From Enterovirga aerilata (GTDB lineage Bacteria > Pseudomonadota > Alphaproteobacteria > Rhizobiales > Beijerinckiaceae), in NCBI RefSeq assembly GCF_013044135.1, contig NZ_JABEPP010000005.1:175001-239000 (forward strand): DNA of 64,000 nt, in the 5' to 3' direction. Positions 34,365-44,276 of this stretch are shown here, piece by piece (position 1 is the first letter of the stretch; each line of letters starts with the position of its first letter). The position numbers were made by a program, and so were the translations under genes. The notes under the pieces were generated by a model, which was given only the letters and a program-made list of their open reading frames with translations, did not search any database and had not been told where the DNA came from.

Positions 34365-36650
34365 CTACCCGCCGATATTGAACCCGGCGAGCGCGGCCAT
34401 GCGGACGAGATCCGTGTCCGTCGCCCCGAGCGAGACGATCTGGACCGGCTTGTCGAGCCCGACGATGAGCGGCCCGACGACGGTCGAGCCGCCCAGCTCC
34501 TGCAGCATGCGGGTGGAGATCGAGGCCGAGTGGAAGGCCGGCATGACGAGGACGTTGGCCGGGCCGGAGAGGCGGCAGAACGGATAGGCCGCCATGTGAT
34601 CGCGGTTCAGCGCCACGTCGGCCGCCATGTCGCCGTCGTATTCGAAGTCCACCCGCATGCCGTCCAGCACCTTCACGGCCTCGCGCACGTGCCGCGAGCG
34701 CTCGCCTTCGGGATGCCCGAAGGTCGAGAAGGCGAGGAGCGCGACGCGCGGCTCCATCCCGAGGCGGCGCGCGACTCCGGCCGCCTCGATCGCGATCTCG
34801 GCGAGCGCATGCGCGTCCGGCATCTCGGTGACGGCGGTGTCCGCGACGAGGACGGTTCCGGCCCGCGTCAGGCACAGCGAGACGCCGATTACGCGATGGC
34901 CGGGCTTGTCGTCGATGACGCGGCGGACATCCTCCAGCGCCACGGAGAAGTTGCGGGTCACGCCCGTGACGACGGCGTCGGCATCGCCGAGCGCCACCAT
35001 GGCGGCCGCGAAATGGTTCCGGTCCTGGTTGATCAGGCGCTGGCAGTCGCGGAACAGATAGCCCTTCCGCTGCAGCCGCTCGTAGAGATATTGCGCATAG
35101 GCGGCGTTCCGGTGGGAGAGCCGGGCGTTGTGGATCTCGACGAGGCGGCCGTCGATCTCAAGCCCTGCATGCTCGGCCGCCACACGGACCCGATCCTCGC
35201 GCCCGACCAGGATCGCGGTACCGAGCCCCTGGTTGGCGAACGAGAGGGCGGCGCGGATCACCTGCTCCTCCTCGCCTTCCGCGAAGACGACCCGCTTCGG
35301 ATATTTACGCACCCGCTCGAAGACGCGCGACAGGATGCCGGCCGTGGGATCGCGCCGGGCCTGCAGCTCGGTCCTGTAGGCGCGGAAATCCGTGATGCTT
35401 TTCCGCGCCACGCCCGTATCCATGGCGGCCTTGGCGACCGCCGGCGGCACGGTCGAGATGAGGCGCGGATCGAACGGAACCGGAATGATGTAGTCGCGCC
35501 CGAAGCGGGGCCGCGAGCCCTGATAGGCGGCCGCGACCTCGTCCGGGACATCCTCGCGGGCGAGCTCGGCGAGCGCCTGCGCTGCCGCGATCTTCATCTC
35601 CATGTTGATCGTGGTCGCCCGCACGTCGAGCGCGCCGCGAAAGATGTAGGGGAAGCCGAGCACGTTGTTGATCTGGTTCGGGTAGTCGGACCTTCCCGTC
35701 GCCATGATGGCGTCGTCCCGGATCGCCGCGACCTCCTCGACGGTGATCTCGGGGTCGGGATTGGCCATCGCGAATATGATCGGGTTCGGGGCCATGGAGC
35801 GGATCATCTCGTCCGTGAAGGCGCCCTTGACCGAGAGGCCGAAGACCGCGTCGGCCCCGTCCATGGCGTCGGCGAGCGTGCGCTTGCTCGTCTCCACGGC
35901 ATGGGCGGACTTCCACTGGTTCATGCCGTCGGTGCGGCCCGCATAGACCACGCCCTTGGTGTCGCAGAGCAGGACGTTCTCGGGCCGGAGCCCCAGCGCC
36001 TTGAGAAGGTCGAGGCAGGCGATCCCGGCAGCGCCGGCGCCGTTCACGACGAGCTTCGTCTCGCGGATGTCGCGGCCGGTCAGGTGGAGCGCATTGATGA
36101 GGCCGGCCGCCGCGATGATCGCCGTGCCATGCTGGTCGTCATGGAACACGGGGACGTCCATGAGCTCGCGCAGGCGCTCCTCGATGATGAAGCACTCGGG
36201 CGCCTTGATGTCCTCCAGGTTGATGCCCCCGAAGGTCGGCGCGAGGTAGCGCACGCAGTTGATGACCGCATCGGCATCCTCCGTGCCGACCTCGAGGTCG
36301 AAGGCGTCGATATCCGCGAACCGCTTGAAGAGGACGGCCTTTCCCTCCATCACGGGCTTGGAGGCCATGGCGCCGCGGTTGCCGAGCCCGAGGATGGCGG
36401 TGCCGTTCGAGACCACGCCGACGAGATTGCCTTTGGCCGTGTAGTCGAAGGCGAGCGCCGGATCCTCCGCGATGGCGAGAACCGGCACGGCGACGCCGGG
36501 CGAATAGGCGAGCGACAGGTCGCGCTGCGTCGCCATGGGCTTGGTCGCCATGATCTCGAGCTTGCCCGGCCGGCCCGTCGCGTGGAAATGCAACGCCTCC
36601 TGGTCCGTGAAGGTCGGCCGCCTGCGGCGGGTCGGGGTCTGATCGCTCAT
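34365..36650 (-). CDS. maeB: NADP-dependent malic enzyme with C-terminal phosphotransacetylase-like domain
   Basis: Oxidative decarboxylation of malate to pyruvate, 761 residues. The malic-enzyme domain (residues 1-420) shows SLAYSPGVAVP, FHDDQHGTA and VNGAGAAGIA. The C-terminal phosphate acetyltransferase-like domain (430-760) is the usual regulatory part of MaeB in proteobacteria. An in-frame GTG lies one codon before the ATG at 36650; the ATG with GAGAGAG upstream is preferred. It supplies NADPH and pyruvate, often for growth on C4 acids. Confidence 0.95.
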   Translation of the reverse strand: MSDQTPTRRRRPTFTDQEALHFHATGRPGKLEIMATKPMATQRDLSLAYSPGVAVPVLAIAEDPALAFDYTAKGNLVGVVSNGTAILGLGNRGAMASKPVMEGKAVLFKRFADIDAFDLEVGTEDADAVINCVRYLAPTFGGINLEDIKAPECFIIEERLRELMDVPVFHDDQHGTAIIAAAGLINALHLTGRDIRETKLVVNGAGAAGIACLDLLKALGLRPENVLLCDTKGVVYAGRTDGMNQWKSAHAVETSKRTLADAMDGADAVFGLSVKGAFTDEMIRSMAPNPIIFAMANPDPEITVEEVAAIRDDAIMATGRSDYPNQINNVLGFPYIFRGALDVRATTINMEMKIAAAQALAELAREDVPDEVAAAYQGSRPRFGRDYIIPVPFDPRLISTVPPAVAKAAMDTGVARKSITDFRAYRTELQARRDPTAGILSRVFERVRKYPKRVVFAEGEEEQVIRAALSFANQGLGTAILVGREDRVRVAAEHAGLEIDGRLVEIHNARLSHRNAAYAQYLYERLQRKGYLFRDCQRLINQDRNHFAAAMVALGDADAVVTGVTRNFSVALEDVRRVIDDKPGHRVIGVSLCLTRAGTVLVADTAVTEMPDAHALAEIAIEAAGVARRLGMEPRVALLAFSTFGHPEGERSRHVREAVKVLDGMRVDFEYDGDMAADVALNRDHMAAYPFCRLSGPANVLVMPAFHSASISTRMLQELGGSTVVGPLIVGLDKPVQIVSLGATDTDLVRMAALAGFNIGG

Positions 36651-36827
36651 CACTCTCTCGGCGTTTCCTCGACCCGGACCCTTAAGGGAGGTCGGCGCAC
36701 CGGCTCAAGGAGAAAGAGGCGGAGGGTTCGTGCGGGGGTCAGACGGCGCCCGGCCAGCTTATATGGTCCGGGCATGGCACAGCACAGCGTGGCGAAAGCC
36801 GACCTGACCTTGCGCACCCAGATGCGT

Positions 36828-36929
36828 TGAACCTCGTAGCGGCGCTCCGACTCAAAGCGACCCTCGCCACCTTCGATTACGGCCTGGCCGATGCCGCCAA
36901 GGCGCTCGGGGTCCCTGCGCTCTCTTAGC
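36828..36929 (+). pseudogene. C-terminal remnant of a PIN-domain (VapC-like) toxin gene
   Basis: A 33-codon frame, NLVAALRLKATLATFDYG then LADAAKALGVPALS, ending in TAG at 36929. The pattern ATLATFDxxLAxAAxALGVP is that of the C-terminal end of PIN-domain ribonucleases of the VapC type, where the aspartate after ATF is part of the acidic active site. The preceding frame (ATG at 36775) ends in TGA at the TTG of this frame. No antitoxin or N-terminal half is seen, so it is a relic. Assignment is by pattern recognition over a short stretch. Confidence 0.45.
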
Positions 36930-36988
36930 CGGGGACGACTCGCCCTGCCCCGGTGAAAGCCGGCCCCCGCCCTGCTACCGTCGCACCC

Positions 36989-39730
36989 ATGCCGATGGAC
37001 GTCGCCTACCCGATCGCCGGCGATGAACCCGCCGCCCTGCCGGAGGAGCTCGCCCGTCCCGCCGGGCCGGATGCGCGCGTCACGCCCATGATGGCGCAGT
37101 ATATCGAGATCAAGGCCGCCAATCCCGGCTGCCTCCTGTTCTACCGCATGGGCGACTTCTTCGAGCTGTTCTTCGAGGATGCGGAAATCGCCTCGCGCGC
37201 GCTCGGCATCGCGCTGACGAAACGCGGCAAGCACCAGGGGCTCGACATCGCGATGTGCGGGGTGCCGGTCGACCGCGCGGACGACTACCTTCACCGCCTC
37301 ATCGCGCTCGGCCACCGCGTCGCGGTCTGCGAGCAGACGGAGGACCCGGCCGAGGCCAGGAAGCGCGGCGGCAAGTCCGTCGTCCAGCGCGCCGTAGTCC
37401 GGCTCGTCACGCCCGGCACGCTGACCGAGGAGCGCCTGCTCGAGCCGGCGCGCGCGAACCTCCTCCTCGCGGTGGCGCGCCGGCGCGTCTCGGAGACGGC
37501 CTTCTGCTACGGCCTTGCCTCCGTCGATATCTCGACGGGCCGCTTCTCCGTGTCGGAGACCGATGCCGCCGGGCTCGCGGCCGAGATCGCGCGTCTCGAC
37601 CCGCGCGAGATCGTGCTGCCGGACACGATCCACGACGATCCCGACCTGAAGCCTCTCTGGCGCGACCAGCGGGCCGCGCTCACGCCCATCCCGCGCGACG
37701 GGCTGGACGCGGCCTCGGCCGAACGGCGGCTGAAGGAGTTCTACGGGGTCGCGACGCTCGATGCCTTCGGCACCTTCAGCCGGGCCGAGATCGCGGCCGC
37801 GGGCGCAGCCTTATCCTATGTCGAGCGGACGCAGTTCGGCAGCCGGCCTGCCTTGCAGCCGCCCGCCAGGCTCGACGGGGGCGCGACGCTCCTGATCGAT
37901 CCGGCGACACGGGCCAATCTCGAGCTCACCCGCACGCTCGGCGGCGAGCGGTCCGGCAGCCTCCTTGCCGCCATCGACCGCACGCTGACCGCCGCGGGCG
38001 GCCGGCTCCTGGCCGAGCGCCTCGCCGGACCTTTGACGGATCTTGCCGCCATTACCCGCCGGCAGGATGCGCTGGCCTTCCTGCTCGCCGAGCGGGAGTT
38101 GCGCGATGCCCTTCGCGAACGCCTCGCCCGCGCGCCCGATGCGTCGCGCGCGCTGTCCCGCCTCTCGCTCGGCCGCGGCGGGCCGCGCGACCTCGCCTGC
38201 CTGCGCGACGGCCTCCTGGCGGCACGGAAGATCGCGGCGCGGCTCGACGGCATCGACGACCTGCCCGACGAACTCGCGGAGGCCCGCGACATGGCGCGCG
38301 GCGTCCCGCCGGAGCTCGGCGCCGAGCTGTCGCGCGCCCTCGCCGACGAGCTGCCGCTGCTCCGCCGCGACGGCGGCTTCATCCGCCCGGGCTACGACCC
38401 CGCCCTCGACGAGGCGCGTGAGCTCGCGCAGGATTCCCGCCGCGTCATCGCGGCCCTTCAGGCCCGCTATGCGGCCGAGACCGGCTGCCGCACGCTGCGG
38501 GTCAAGCACAACAACGTCATCGGCTATTTCGTGGAGGTGCCGCAGGCAGCGGGCGAGGAGCTGGCGCGGGCCGACAACGCCTTCATCCACCGCCAGACCA
38601 TGGCGGGCGCGATGCGCTTCACCACGACCGAGCTCGGCGAGCTGGAGCAGAAGATCGCGTCGGCCTCCGATCGCGCGCTCCGCATCGAGCTCGGCCATTT
38701 CGACGCCCTGGCGGCCGCGATCAACGGCGCCGCCCCGGCGATCGCGGCGGCCGCGGAGGCCTTGGCCGTCCTCGACGTCACGGCGGCGCTCGCCGATCTC
38801 GCCGACGACCTCGCCTGGACGCGCCCTAAGCTCGACGACAGCCTCGCCTTCCATATCGGGGGCGGGCGCCACCCGGTCGTCGAGGCGGCGCTCAAGCGCG
38901 ACGGCGAGCCCTTCATCCCGAACTCGACCGAGATCGGGGGCGAGCGCGACGGCAAGATCCTGCTCGTGACCGGCCCGAACATGGGCGGCAAGTCCACCTA
39001 TCTGCGCCAGAACGCGGTCATCGCCGTGCTCGCCCAGACGGGAGCCTTCGTGCCGGCGAACTCGGCGCATCTCGGCATCATCGACCGGCTCTTCTCGCGG
39101 GTCGGCGCTGCGGACGACCTAGCGCGGGGCCGCTCGACCTTCATGGTCGAGATGGTCGAGACCGCCGCGATCCTGAACCAGGCGACGCGCCGCTCGCTCG
39201 TGATCCTGGACGAGATCGGCCGCGGGACGGCGACCTTCGACGGCCTCTCCATCGCCTGGGCGGCGATCGAGCACCTGCACGAGGAGAACCGCTGCCGCGC
39301 GCTCTTCGCCACGCATTTCCACGAGCTGACCGCGCTCGCCGAGCGGCTGCCGCGCCTCTCCAACGCGACGCTGCGCATGACGGAGTGGAACGGCGACGTC
39401 GTGTTCCTGCACGAGGTGGTGCCCGGCGCGGCCGACCGCTCCTACGGGCTGCAGGTCGCGCGCCTTGCGGGGCTCCCGGCCACTGTCGTCGAGCGCGCCA
39501 AGGTGATCCTGTCGGAGCTGGAGAAGCAGGACCGCGAGCGCCCGAAGGCGGCGCTGATCGACGACCTCCCCCTCTTCGCCGCCGCCAGGCCGGCGACGCC
39601 GCCCGCAAGGCTGGCCGAGCCCGACCCGCTCCGCACCGCGCTCGCCGCCATCGATCCGGACGAACTCAGTCCGCGCGAGGCGCTGGAGGCGATGTATCGG
39701 CTGAAGGCGCTGGCGGGAGAGCCGGCCTAA
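36989..39730 (+). CDS. mutS: DNA mismatch repair protein MutS
   Basis: Mismatch-recognition ATPase of 913 residues. The mismatch-binding loop is [15 protein letters not shown] near residues 50-65 (F-x-E motif), and Walker A is [10 protein letters not shown] near 661-670, with [12 protein letters not shown] for Walker B. Clamp, connector and lever domains are full length. The ATG at 36989 is chosen; another lies two codons on, and an open frame from 36953 lacks family-like sequence. The C-terminus ends in MYRLKAL, the tetramer-type region. Confidence 0.96.
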   Translation: MPMDVAYPIAGDEPAALPEELARPAGPDARVTPMMAQYIEIKAANPGCLLFYRMGDFFELFFEDAEIASRALGIALTKRGKHQGLDIAMCGVPVDRADDYLHRLIALGHRVAVCEQTEDPAEARKRGGKSVVQRAVVRLVTPGTLTEERLLEPARANLLLAVARRRVSETAFCYGLASVDISTGRFSVSETDAAGLAAEIARLDPREIVLPDTIHDDPDLKPLWRDQRAALTPIPRDGLDAASAERRLKEFYGVATLDAFGTFSRAEIAAAGAALSYVERTQFGSRPALQPPARLDGGATLLIDPATRANLELTRTLGGERSGSLLAAIDRTLTAAGGRLLAERLAGPLTDLAAITRRQDALAFLLAERELRDALRERLARAPDASRALSRLSLGRGGPRDLACLRDGLLAARKIAARLDGIDDLPDELAEARDMARGVPPELGAELSRALADELPLLRRDGGFIRPGYDPALDEARELAQDSRRVIAALQARYAAETGCRTLRVKHNNVIGYFVEVPQAAGEELARADNAFIHRQTMAGAMRFTTTELGELEQKIASASDRALRIELGHFDALAAAINGAAPAIAAAAEALAVLDVTAALADLADDLAWTRPKLDDSLAFHIGGGRHPVVEAALKRDGEPFIPNSTEIGGERDGKILLVTGPNMGGKSTYLRQNAVIAVLAQTGAFVPANSAHLGIIDRLFSRVGAADDLARGRSTFMVEMVETAAILNQATRRSLVILDEIGRGTATFDGLSIAWAAIEHLHEENRCRALFATHFHELTALAERLPRLSNATLRMTEWNGDVVFLHEVVPGAADRSYGLQVARLAGLPATVVERAKVILSELEKQDRERPKAALIDDLPLFAAARPATPPARLAEPDPLRTALAAIDPDELSPREALEAMYRLKALAGEPA

Positions 39731-40088
39731 GTCGGGGCGTCCCGTCCGACGGGCCGGGCGCATAGAACCGTCCGCTTCCGATCTGTCCCGCCTGACGAGC
39801 GAGCCTTGCGGCAGAGCGCCGCGGCCGGCGGTCGACGACTGAACCCCCGCCGGGACGGTAGCGCTCTGACGGAGATCAGCGCCTCGCGGGCCGCGATATG
39901 ACATGAATTCCCGCACGACCCGCGCCCGGCTGCACGTAGACGCTCGCAATTCTGCTGCCCACGATCTCATCGTGAGTAAAATAGCGCAATTCACCACTGA
40001 AGCCCAAGTCATAACAGGAGCGACGACGGATTTAAATCGGCTTTACTGCCAAACCATTTATCAACATGTCTGCCCAACAACTTGGATC
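39731..40088. other. Intergenic region before tadE, AT-rich near its end
   Basis: A 358-bp gap after mutS. The first half is G+C-rich and shows no gene or terminator that I can support. From about 39930 the base composition falls sharply compared with the flanks, suggesting promoter DNA for the tadE-tadG pair. A CtrA-like element is annotated separately. An in-frame ATG at 39903 would add 62 residues to TadE, but these do not resemble the family. Confidence 0.5.
40032..40046 (+). promoter_or_regulatory. Possible CtrA-like site before tadE
   Basis: TTAA-N7-TTAC, one base from the CtrA consensus TTAA-N7-TTAA, located 43 bp before the tadE start in AT-rich DNA. CtrA controls pilus genes in Caulobacter, so the context is suggestive, but a single near-match is weak evidence. 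Confidence 0.3.
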
Positions 40089-40523
40089 ATGCACGTCGTC
40101 TCAACGGCCCGATGTTTCGCATGCTCGTCCAAGGCGAACGCCGCCGTAGAATTCGCCATGGTAGCGCCGCTGCTGATGGCGCTTCTACTCGGCACGGTCC
40201 TGTACGGCTATGTGCTCCTCGTCCATCACGGAGTGCAGCAACTCGCGGCCGAGGCGGCGCGCTCGGCCGTGGCCGGCCTCTCCGATGCCGAACGGGACGC
40301 CCTGGCGCGCAACTTCGTCCGGGACAACGCGGCCGCCTACGGGATCCTCGATCCGAGCCAGCTTCAGGTCTCGTCCGAGATCGGCCCCCCGCCCTCGGCC
40401 GTCATCCGGATATCCCTCAGCTATGACATGACCCGATCGGCGGTCTACCGCTTGTCCAGCCTGATCCCGCTTCCAAGTCCCATCGTCCGGCGGAGCGCGG
40501 CGGTGCAGCGTGGCGGGTACTGA
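40089..40523 (+). CDS. TadE-like pseudopilin family protein
   Basis: A 144-residue protein with an N-terminal segment, ANAAVEFAMVAPLLMALLLG (about residues 17-36), the processing region and membrane helix of TadE/TadF pseudopilins. The glutamate at +5 after the cleavage-type glycine/alanine is present (E in VEFA). It is probably matured by a prepilin peptidase (TadV/CpaA) and takes part in Flp/Tad pilus assembly. The start of the following TadG gene overlaps its 3' end by 14 bp. The ATG at 40089 is preferred to 39903. Confidence 0.85.
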   Translation: MHVVSTARCFACSSKANAAVEFAMVAPLLMALLLGTVLYGYVLLVHHGVQQLAAEAARSAVAGLSDAERDALARNFVRDNAAAYGILDPSQLQVSSEIGPPPSAVIRISLSYDMTRSAVYRLSSLIPLPSPIVRRSAAVQRGGY

Positions 40524-42192
40524 ACCGGTGCCGAGGATCCGCTCCCCCCGGGATTGCTCGGGATCGGTCGCGCCGCTTGCGGCAGTGTCCCTCGCCGTTC
40601 TCGCATTTGCGTCGGCAGGCGTGCTGGATGTCGGCTTCTGGTTCGTGTCCAAGCGGCAGCAGCAGGCCGTGACGGATCTTGCGGCGATCGCAGCCGCAAG
40701 CGATCTCGCCAATCCGCGGAGTGCCGCGACGGCCACCTTGGCCCAGAACGGGTTCCGGGCCTCCGAGCTGGACGGGCTGGAACTGGGGCACTACCAGGCC
40801 AGTCCCGCGACCCCGCTCGGCAACCGCTTCGTTCCCGGAGCGACGCCGTTCAACGCCGCGCGTGTGTCCGTGCGGCGGCCCCTGGCAAGCCTGATCGGGT
40901 CCGTAATGGCCAATCCGGCCGCCAGCCTCCCCCGGAACCAGGCGGTGCGGACGGAGGCGATCGCGGCTCAGGCCCGCTTCGCCGGTTTCGGCATCGGCTC
41001 CGGGCTGGCGCGGCTCGATGCCGGCCTTCTGAATGCGATGCTCGGATCTCTCCTGGGCAGCGAGCTGCGTCTGTCGCTGCTCGATTACGAGTCGCTGCTC
41101 TCCGCGAAGATCGACCTGTTCCGCTTCCTCGATCTTCTGGCCGTGCGGGTCGATCTCAAGGAGGCGACCTACGCCGATCTCCTCAGCCGGCGCTGGCGGA
41201 TCGGCGACCTCCTTCGCTCCGTTTCCGACGCGGCGCAGGCGGCCGCGTCGGATGCGCGTGCCCTGGCCGCCCTGTCCCAGATCGCGCTCGCGAAGGCGGG
41301 CTCCACGGAGAACATCTCCCTCGAGCAATTGTTCTCGGTGGGCCCTTTCGGCTCGCGCAGGACAGGCAGCGCGGATCTCGCCGGAAACGTCGTCGGTGCG
41401 CTCGATCTCGTGACCCAGGCTCTCCAGATCGCGCAAGGGGGCCGCGAGGTGCGGTGGTCCTTGCCGCTCAAGATCCCCGGCCTCGTATCGGCGGATATCC
41501 GGCTGGCCGTCGGTGAGCAGCCTGCGGGGCGGAGCAGCTTGGCGGTCGGAGCGACCGGCACGAGCGTCCACACCGCCCAGACCCGCCTCCTGGTGGATCT
41601 GCAGCTTCTCGGGATGGGATCCCTCGCAACCGTCCGCCTGCCGATCTATGTCGAACTCGCTCCTGCCCAGGCCGAGCTCACGGAGATGTCCTGCTCGGCC
41701 ACCGACCCGCAAAGGGACGAGATCAGGTTGAAGGTAACGCCCGGCCTCACGGATGCCTGGATCGGCGAGGTCGGAACGGCCGAGTTCGGCAACGCCGCCA
41801 TCAAGCCGAGTCCCGGCCCCGCAACCCTGGTCGGGATACCGCTCCTCCGCATCAAGGGCCAGGCTCATGCCCGGATCGGCGATCTCTCGCCGCAGACCGT
41901 CGTCTTCTCCCGCGTCGATGTCGAGCGCGGCACGCGCAAGACGACGGGCACCGGGGATCTCGCGGCCGCGCTGGTGAAATCGCTGCTGGGCGACCTGCGG
42001 CTCAAGACGGAGGTGCTGGGGCTCGGACTGCCGCTCGGGATCGAGGGCCTCGTCGTCGACATCCTGGCCGCCCGGACGGGCGTCATCGACCAAGCGCTTT
42101 CCAGCGCTCTCAGCCTCGTCGGCCTCAAGATCGGCGTGGCCGATACCTGGGCCACCACCATCCGCTGCTCGAGCGCCGTCCTCGTTCGTTAG
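40510..42192 (+). CDS. TadG-family pilus assembly/exported protein
   Basis: A 560-residue protein with an N-terminal membrane helix of the TadE/TadG type (VAPLAAVSLAVLAFASAGV, about residues 19-37) and the following segment QQAVTDLAAIAAASDLA, as in TadG proteins with a putative Flp-pilus assembly domain. The large C-terminal part is periplasmic and beta-rich, with no vWA motif that I can see. The GTG start at 40510 overlaps tadE. No other Tad genes (cpaB-F, flp) lie nearby, so this is a detached tadE-tadG pair. Confidence 0.85.
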   Translation: MAGTEPVPRIRSPRDCSGSVAPLAAVSLAVLAFASAGVLDVGFWFVSKRQQQAVTDLAAIAAASDLANPRSAATATLAQNGFRASELDGLELGHYQASPATPLGNRFVPGATPFNAARVSVRRPLASLIGSVMANPAASLPRNQAVRTEAIAAQARFAGFGIGSGLARLDAGLLNAMLGSLLGSELRLSLLDYESLLSAKIDLFRFLDLLAVRVDLKEATYADLLSRRWRIGDLLRSVSDAAQAAASDARALAALSQIALAKAGSTENISLEQLFSVGPFGSRRTGSADLAGNVVGALDLVTQALQIAQGGREVRWSLPLKIPGLVSADIRLAVGEQPAGRSSLAVGATGTSVHTAQTRLLVDLQLLGMGSLATVRLPIYVELAPAQAELTEMSCSATDPQRDEIRLKVTPGLTDAWIGEVGTAEFGNAAIKPSPGPATLVGIPLLRIKGQAHARIGDLSPQTVVFSRVDVERGTRKTTGTGDLAAALVKSLLGDLRLKTEVLGLGLPLGIEGLVVDILAARTGVIDQALSSALSLVGLKIGVADTWATTIRCSSAVLVR

Positions 42193-42345
42193 CAGGCTCG
42201 GGCGGGCGGCGCCGGACCTGCCTTTCGGCCGTCTCGCCCCTCTCCTTCGGAGATTGCCGCTAATCCCTTTGCGGCGGCCGCGGCGTCTCGTCGGAGACCA
42301 GACGGACCTGTAGTCTTGGCTGTCTCGACCCGGGAGGGCGCGGGC

Positions 42346-42999
42346 ATGGACGAGCCGGAGGGCGGGACGGCACGGGAGCTCGAGGCGCAGGCCGCCTCGA
42401 TCCGGGATTTCGACGCGTGGTTCCGCTACGCCGAAGAAATCGGGCAGGATCGGCTCGGCAGCTTCCTGTTCACCGTGTCGATCCTCCTGGCCGCCTTCGC
42501 GACCCTCTATGCCGAGGGCGTCTTCGCCATCTCGCTCGTGCTGTCCCTGTCCGGCGTGCTGTTCTCCTTCGTCTGGCTGGTCATCGGCACGCGCCAGGGC
42601 AAGTTCCACGACATGCTGGAATGCGAGATCGACCGGCGCCTCAGGGAATGGATCGAGCTCGGCGGGACGGGCGGGCCCGCGCTTTTCCCGATCTCGCATG
42701 TGCGCGGCATGAAGGTCGCGGCCGCCCGGGACGAGGCGACGAGACCGGAAAAGCCCGGGACGCTTCGCGCGACGGCCGCCTACTTCCGCATGGTCGTAGC
42801 CTATCTCCGCATGGTCGTGCAGGACCACATGCGGGCCCGCGACCCCGGGGGGATGGCCGCTCCGCTCGACCATGTCGAGAACGTCTTCGCGACCCGGAAG
42901 CTGCTCTGGATCGTTCCGCTCTGCTTCCTCGGTCTCTATCTCGTCTGCTCGAGTTTCGCGCTGTTCGCGCTGGTGCGGCGGGCGATCGGCGCGGGCTAG
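42346..42999 (+). CDS. Hypothetical multi-pass membrane protein
   Basis: A 217-residue protein of unknown family with two adjacent membrane helices (about 40-58 and 62-82) and one near the C-terminus (about 185-208), joined by a charged cytoplasmic segment. The ATG at 42346 has GGAGG at about 8 nt, better than the in-frame TTG at 42316. The gene stands alone between tadG and znuA. Confidence 0.7.
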   Translation: MDEPEGGTARELEAQAASIRDFDAWFRYAEEIGQDRLGSFLFTVSILLAAFATLYAEGVFAISLVLSLSGVLFSFVWLVIGTRQGKFHDMLECEIDRRLREWIELGGTGGPALFPISHVRGMKVAAARDEATRPEKPGTLRATAAYFRMVVAYLRMVVQDHMRARDPGGMAAPLDHVENVFATRKLLWIVPLCFLGLYLVCSSFALFALVRRAIGAG

Positions 43000-43312
43000 G
43001 TTGTCCGGATTCCTCTCGGGCTGCGCGTCCGCCGGGAATGACGAAGTCCTCGGGCATCACGGCCGCGATCGCCCGGAGCCGCTCGGGCGCCGACTTCCCC
43101 GAAGCTGCGGAGGGAAGGAATGGAGCGCGGCGCGGCGGGGCGCCGGGAGGAAGCCCGGCAAATCCCCCCAGAACCATCCGGGCCGGTGAACCGGCGCCGC
43201 GCTCCCTCGCCCGTGCAACGAAGAGGGACAAATACCACGCCCTGACGCCTTCTCTTGCCTGACAAAACGTAACATAATAACGTTTCTTTAACTCCGGAGC
43301 CCTCGAACCCGC
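43000..43312. other. Intergenic region before znuA
   Basis: A 313-bp gap. The first 250 bp are G+C-rich and hold no gene or hairpin that I can support. The last 60 bp are AT-rich and carry the Zur operator and presumably the znuA promoter. Confidence 0.6.
43265..43285 (+). promoter_or_regulatory. Zur box upstream of znuA
   Basis: Inverted repeat AAACGT-N9-ACGTTT around the core GTAACATAATAAC (43269-43281), 27 bp before the znuA start. The core matches the operator of cobW (GTTACATTATAAC) at 11 of 13 positions. Repression by zinc-loaded Zur is expected. Confidence 0.78.
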
Positions 43313-44224
43313 ATGCTTGGACGCCTGACCCTTTGCATCCCCCTCCTTCTCCTCCTCGTCTCCGGGCCGGCGCTCGCGGACGGGAAGGTACAGGTCGTCG
43401 CCTCCTTCTCCATCCTGGCCGATTTCGTCCGGGAGGTGGGGGGCGAGCGGGTGGCGGTCGCGAGCCTCGTCGGGCCAGATGCGGATGCGCATTCGTTCCA
43501 GCCCTCGCCGGCCGATGCGCGCCGCATCAGGGATGCGAAGGTCGTCGTCGTGAACGGGCTCGGCTTCGACAGCTGGACCGACCGGCTCCTGCGCGCCGCC
43601 GGCACCAGGGCCGCGATCGTGGTCGCCTCCGCCGGGGTCAAGCCGCTGCGCGAGGAGGCGAGCCACGGTCATGGGCACGACCACCACGCCGACCATGACA
43701 CCGATCCGCATGCCTGGCAGGACGTCGCGAACGCGAAGCTCTACGTGGCCAATATCCGCGACGGCCTCGCCAAGGCCGATCCCGAGGGCCGGGCCGCCTA
43801 CGAGGCGAACGCGGCACGCTATCTCGAGCGGCTCGAGGAACTGGACCGCGGGATTCGGGCCGGGATCGGAGCGATCCCGCCGGGACGCCGCGAGGTGATC
43901 ACGACGCACGACGCGTTCGGCTATTTCGGGAAGGCGTATGGCCTCACCTTCACGGCCCCGCAGGGCGTCTCGACGGGCGGAGAAGCCAAGGCGGCCGACA
44001 TCGCCCGCATCATCCGGCAGGTGAAGGCCCGCAGGATTCCGGCCGTGTTCCTGGAGAACGTCTCCGATCCGCGGCTCGCGGACCGCATCGCGGCCGAGAG
44101 CGGGGCGAAGATCGGCGGCCGCCTTCACTCGGACGCGCTGTCCGCCCCCGGCGGCCCGGCGCCGACCTATCTCGACATGATGCGGGCGAACCTCGCGGCC
44201 CTCCGGGCGGCGCTCGCCGAATAG
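43313..44224 (+). CDS. znuA: Zinc ABC transporter substrate-binding protein
   Basis: Periplasmic high-affinity zinc receptor of 303 residues. A signal peptide (1-22) is followed by ASFSILADFVREVGG. Metal ligands lie in DAHSFQPSP, DPHAW and TTHDAFGYF. A histidine-rich loop HGHGHDHHADHD at about residues 118-129, typical of zinc rather than manganese receptors, precedes DPHAW. The Zur box upstream fits. The membrane and ATPase subunits (znuB, znuC) are not adjacent, so they must be elsewhere or supplied by another system. Confidence 0.93.
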   Translation: MLGRLTLCIPLLLLLVSGPALADGKVQVVASFSILADFVREVGGERVAVASLVGPDADAHSFQPSPADARRIRDAKVVVVNGLGFDSWTDRLLRAAGTRAAIVVASAGVKPLREEASHGHGHDHHADHDTDPHAWQDVANAKLYVANIRDGLAKADPEGRAAYEANAARYLERLEELDRGIRAGIGAIPPGRREVITTHDAFGYFGKAYGLTFTAPQGVSTGGEAKAADIARIIRQVKARRIPAVFLENVSDPRLADRIAAESGAKIGGRLHSDALSAPGGPAPTYLDMMRANLAALRAALAE

Positions 44225-44276
44225 ACCGGCATGGCGGCTGCAGCGGAACCGGGCGTGCACTCCGGAGTGTTCCGCT

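Noticed and set aside
34530-36830. 766-codon plus-strand frame across maeB
   Set aside because: Antisense to the full-length malic enzyme, which has complete domain motifs. The product is a histidine/arginine-rich shadow with no fold.
40417-42873. 818-codon minus-strand frame across tadG
   Set aside because: The sense strand encodes a clear TadG helix and a coherent periplasmic protein; the antisense product is low complexity.
43057-43275. Minus-strand ORFs in the gap before znuA
   Set aside because: Short, arginine/proline-rich and without a ribosome-binding site or family match; the Zur operator explains the AT-rich end of the gap.
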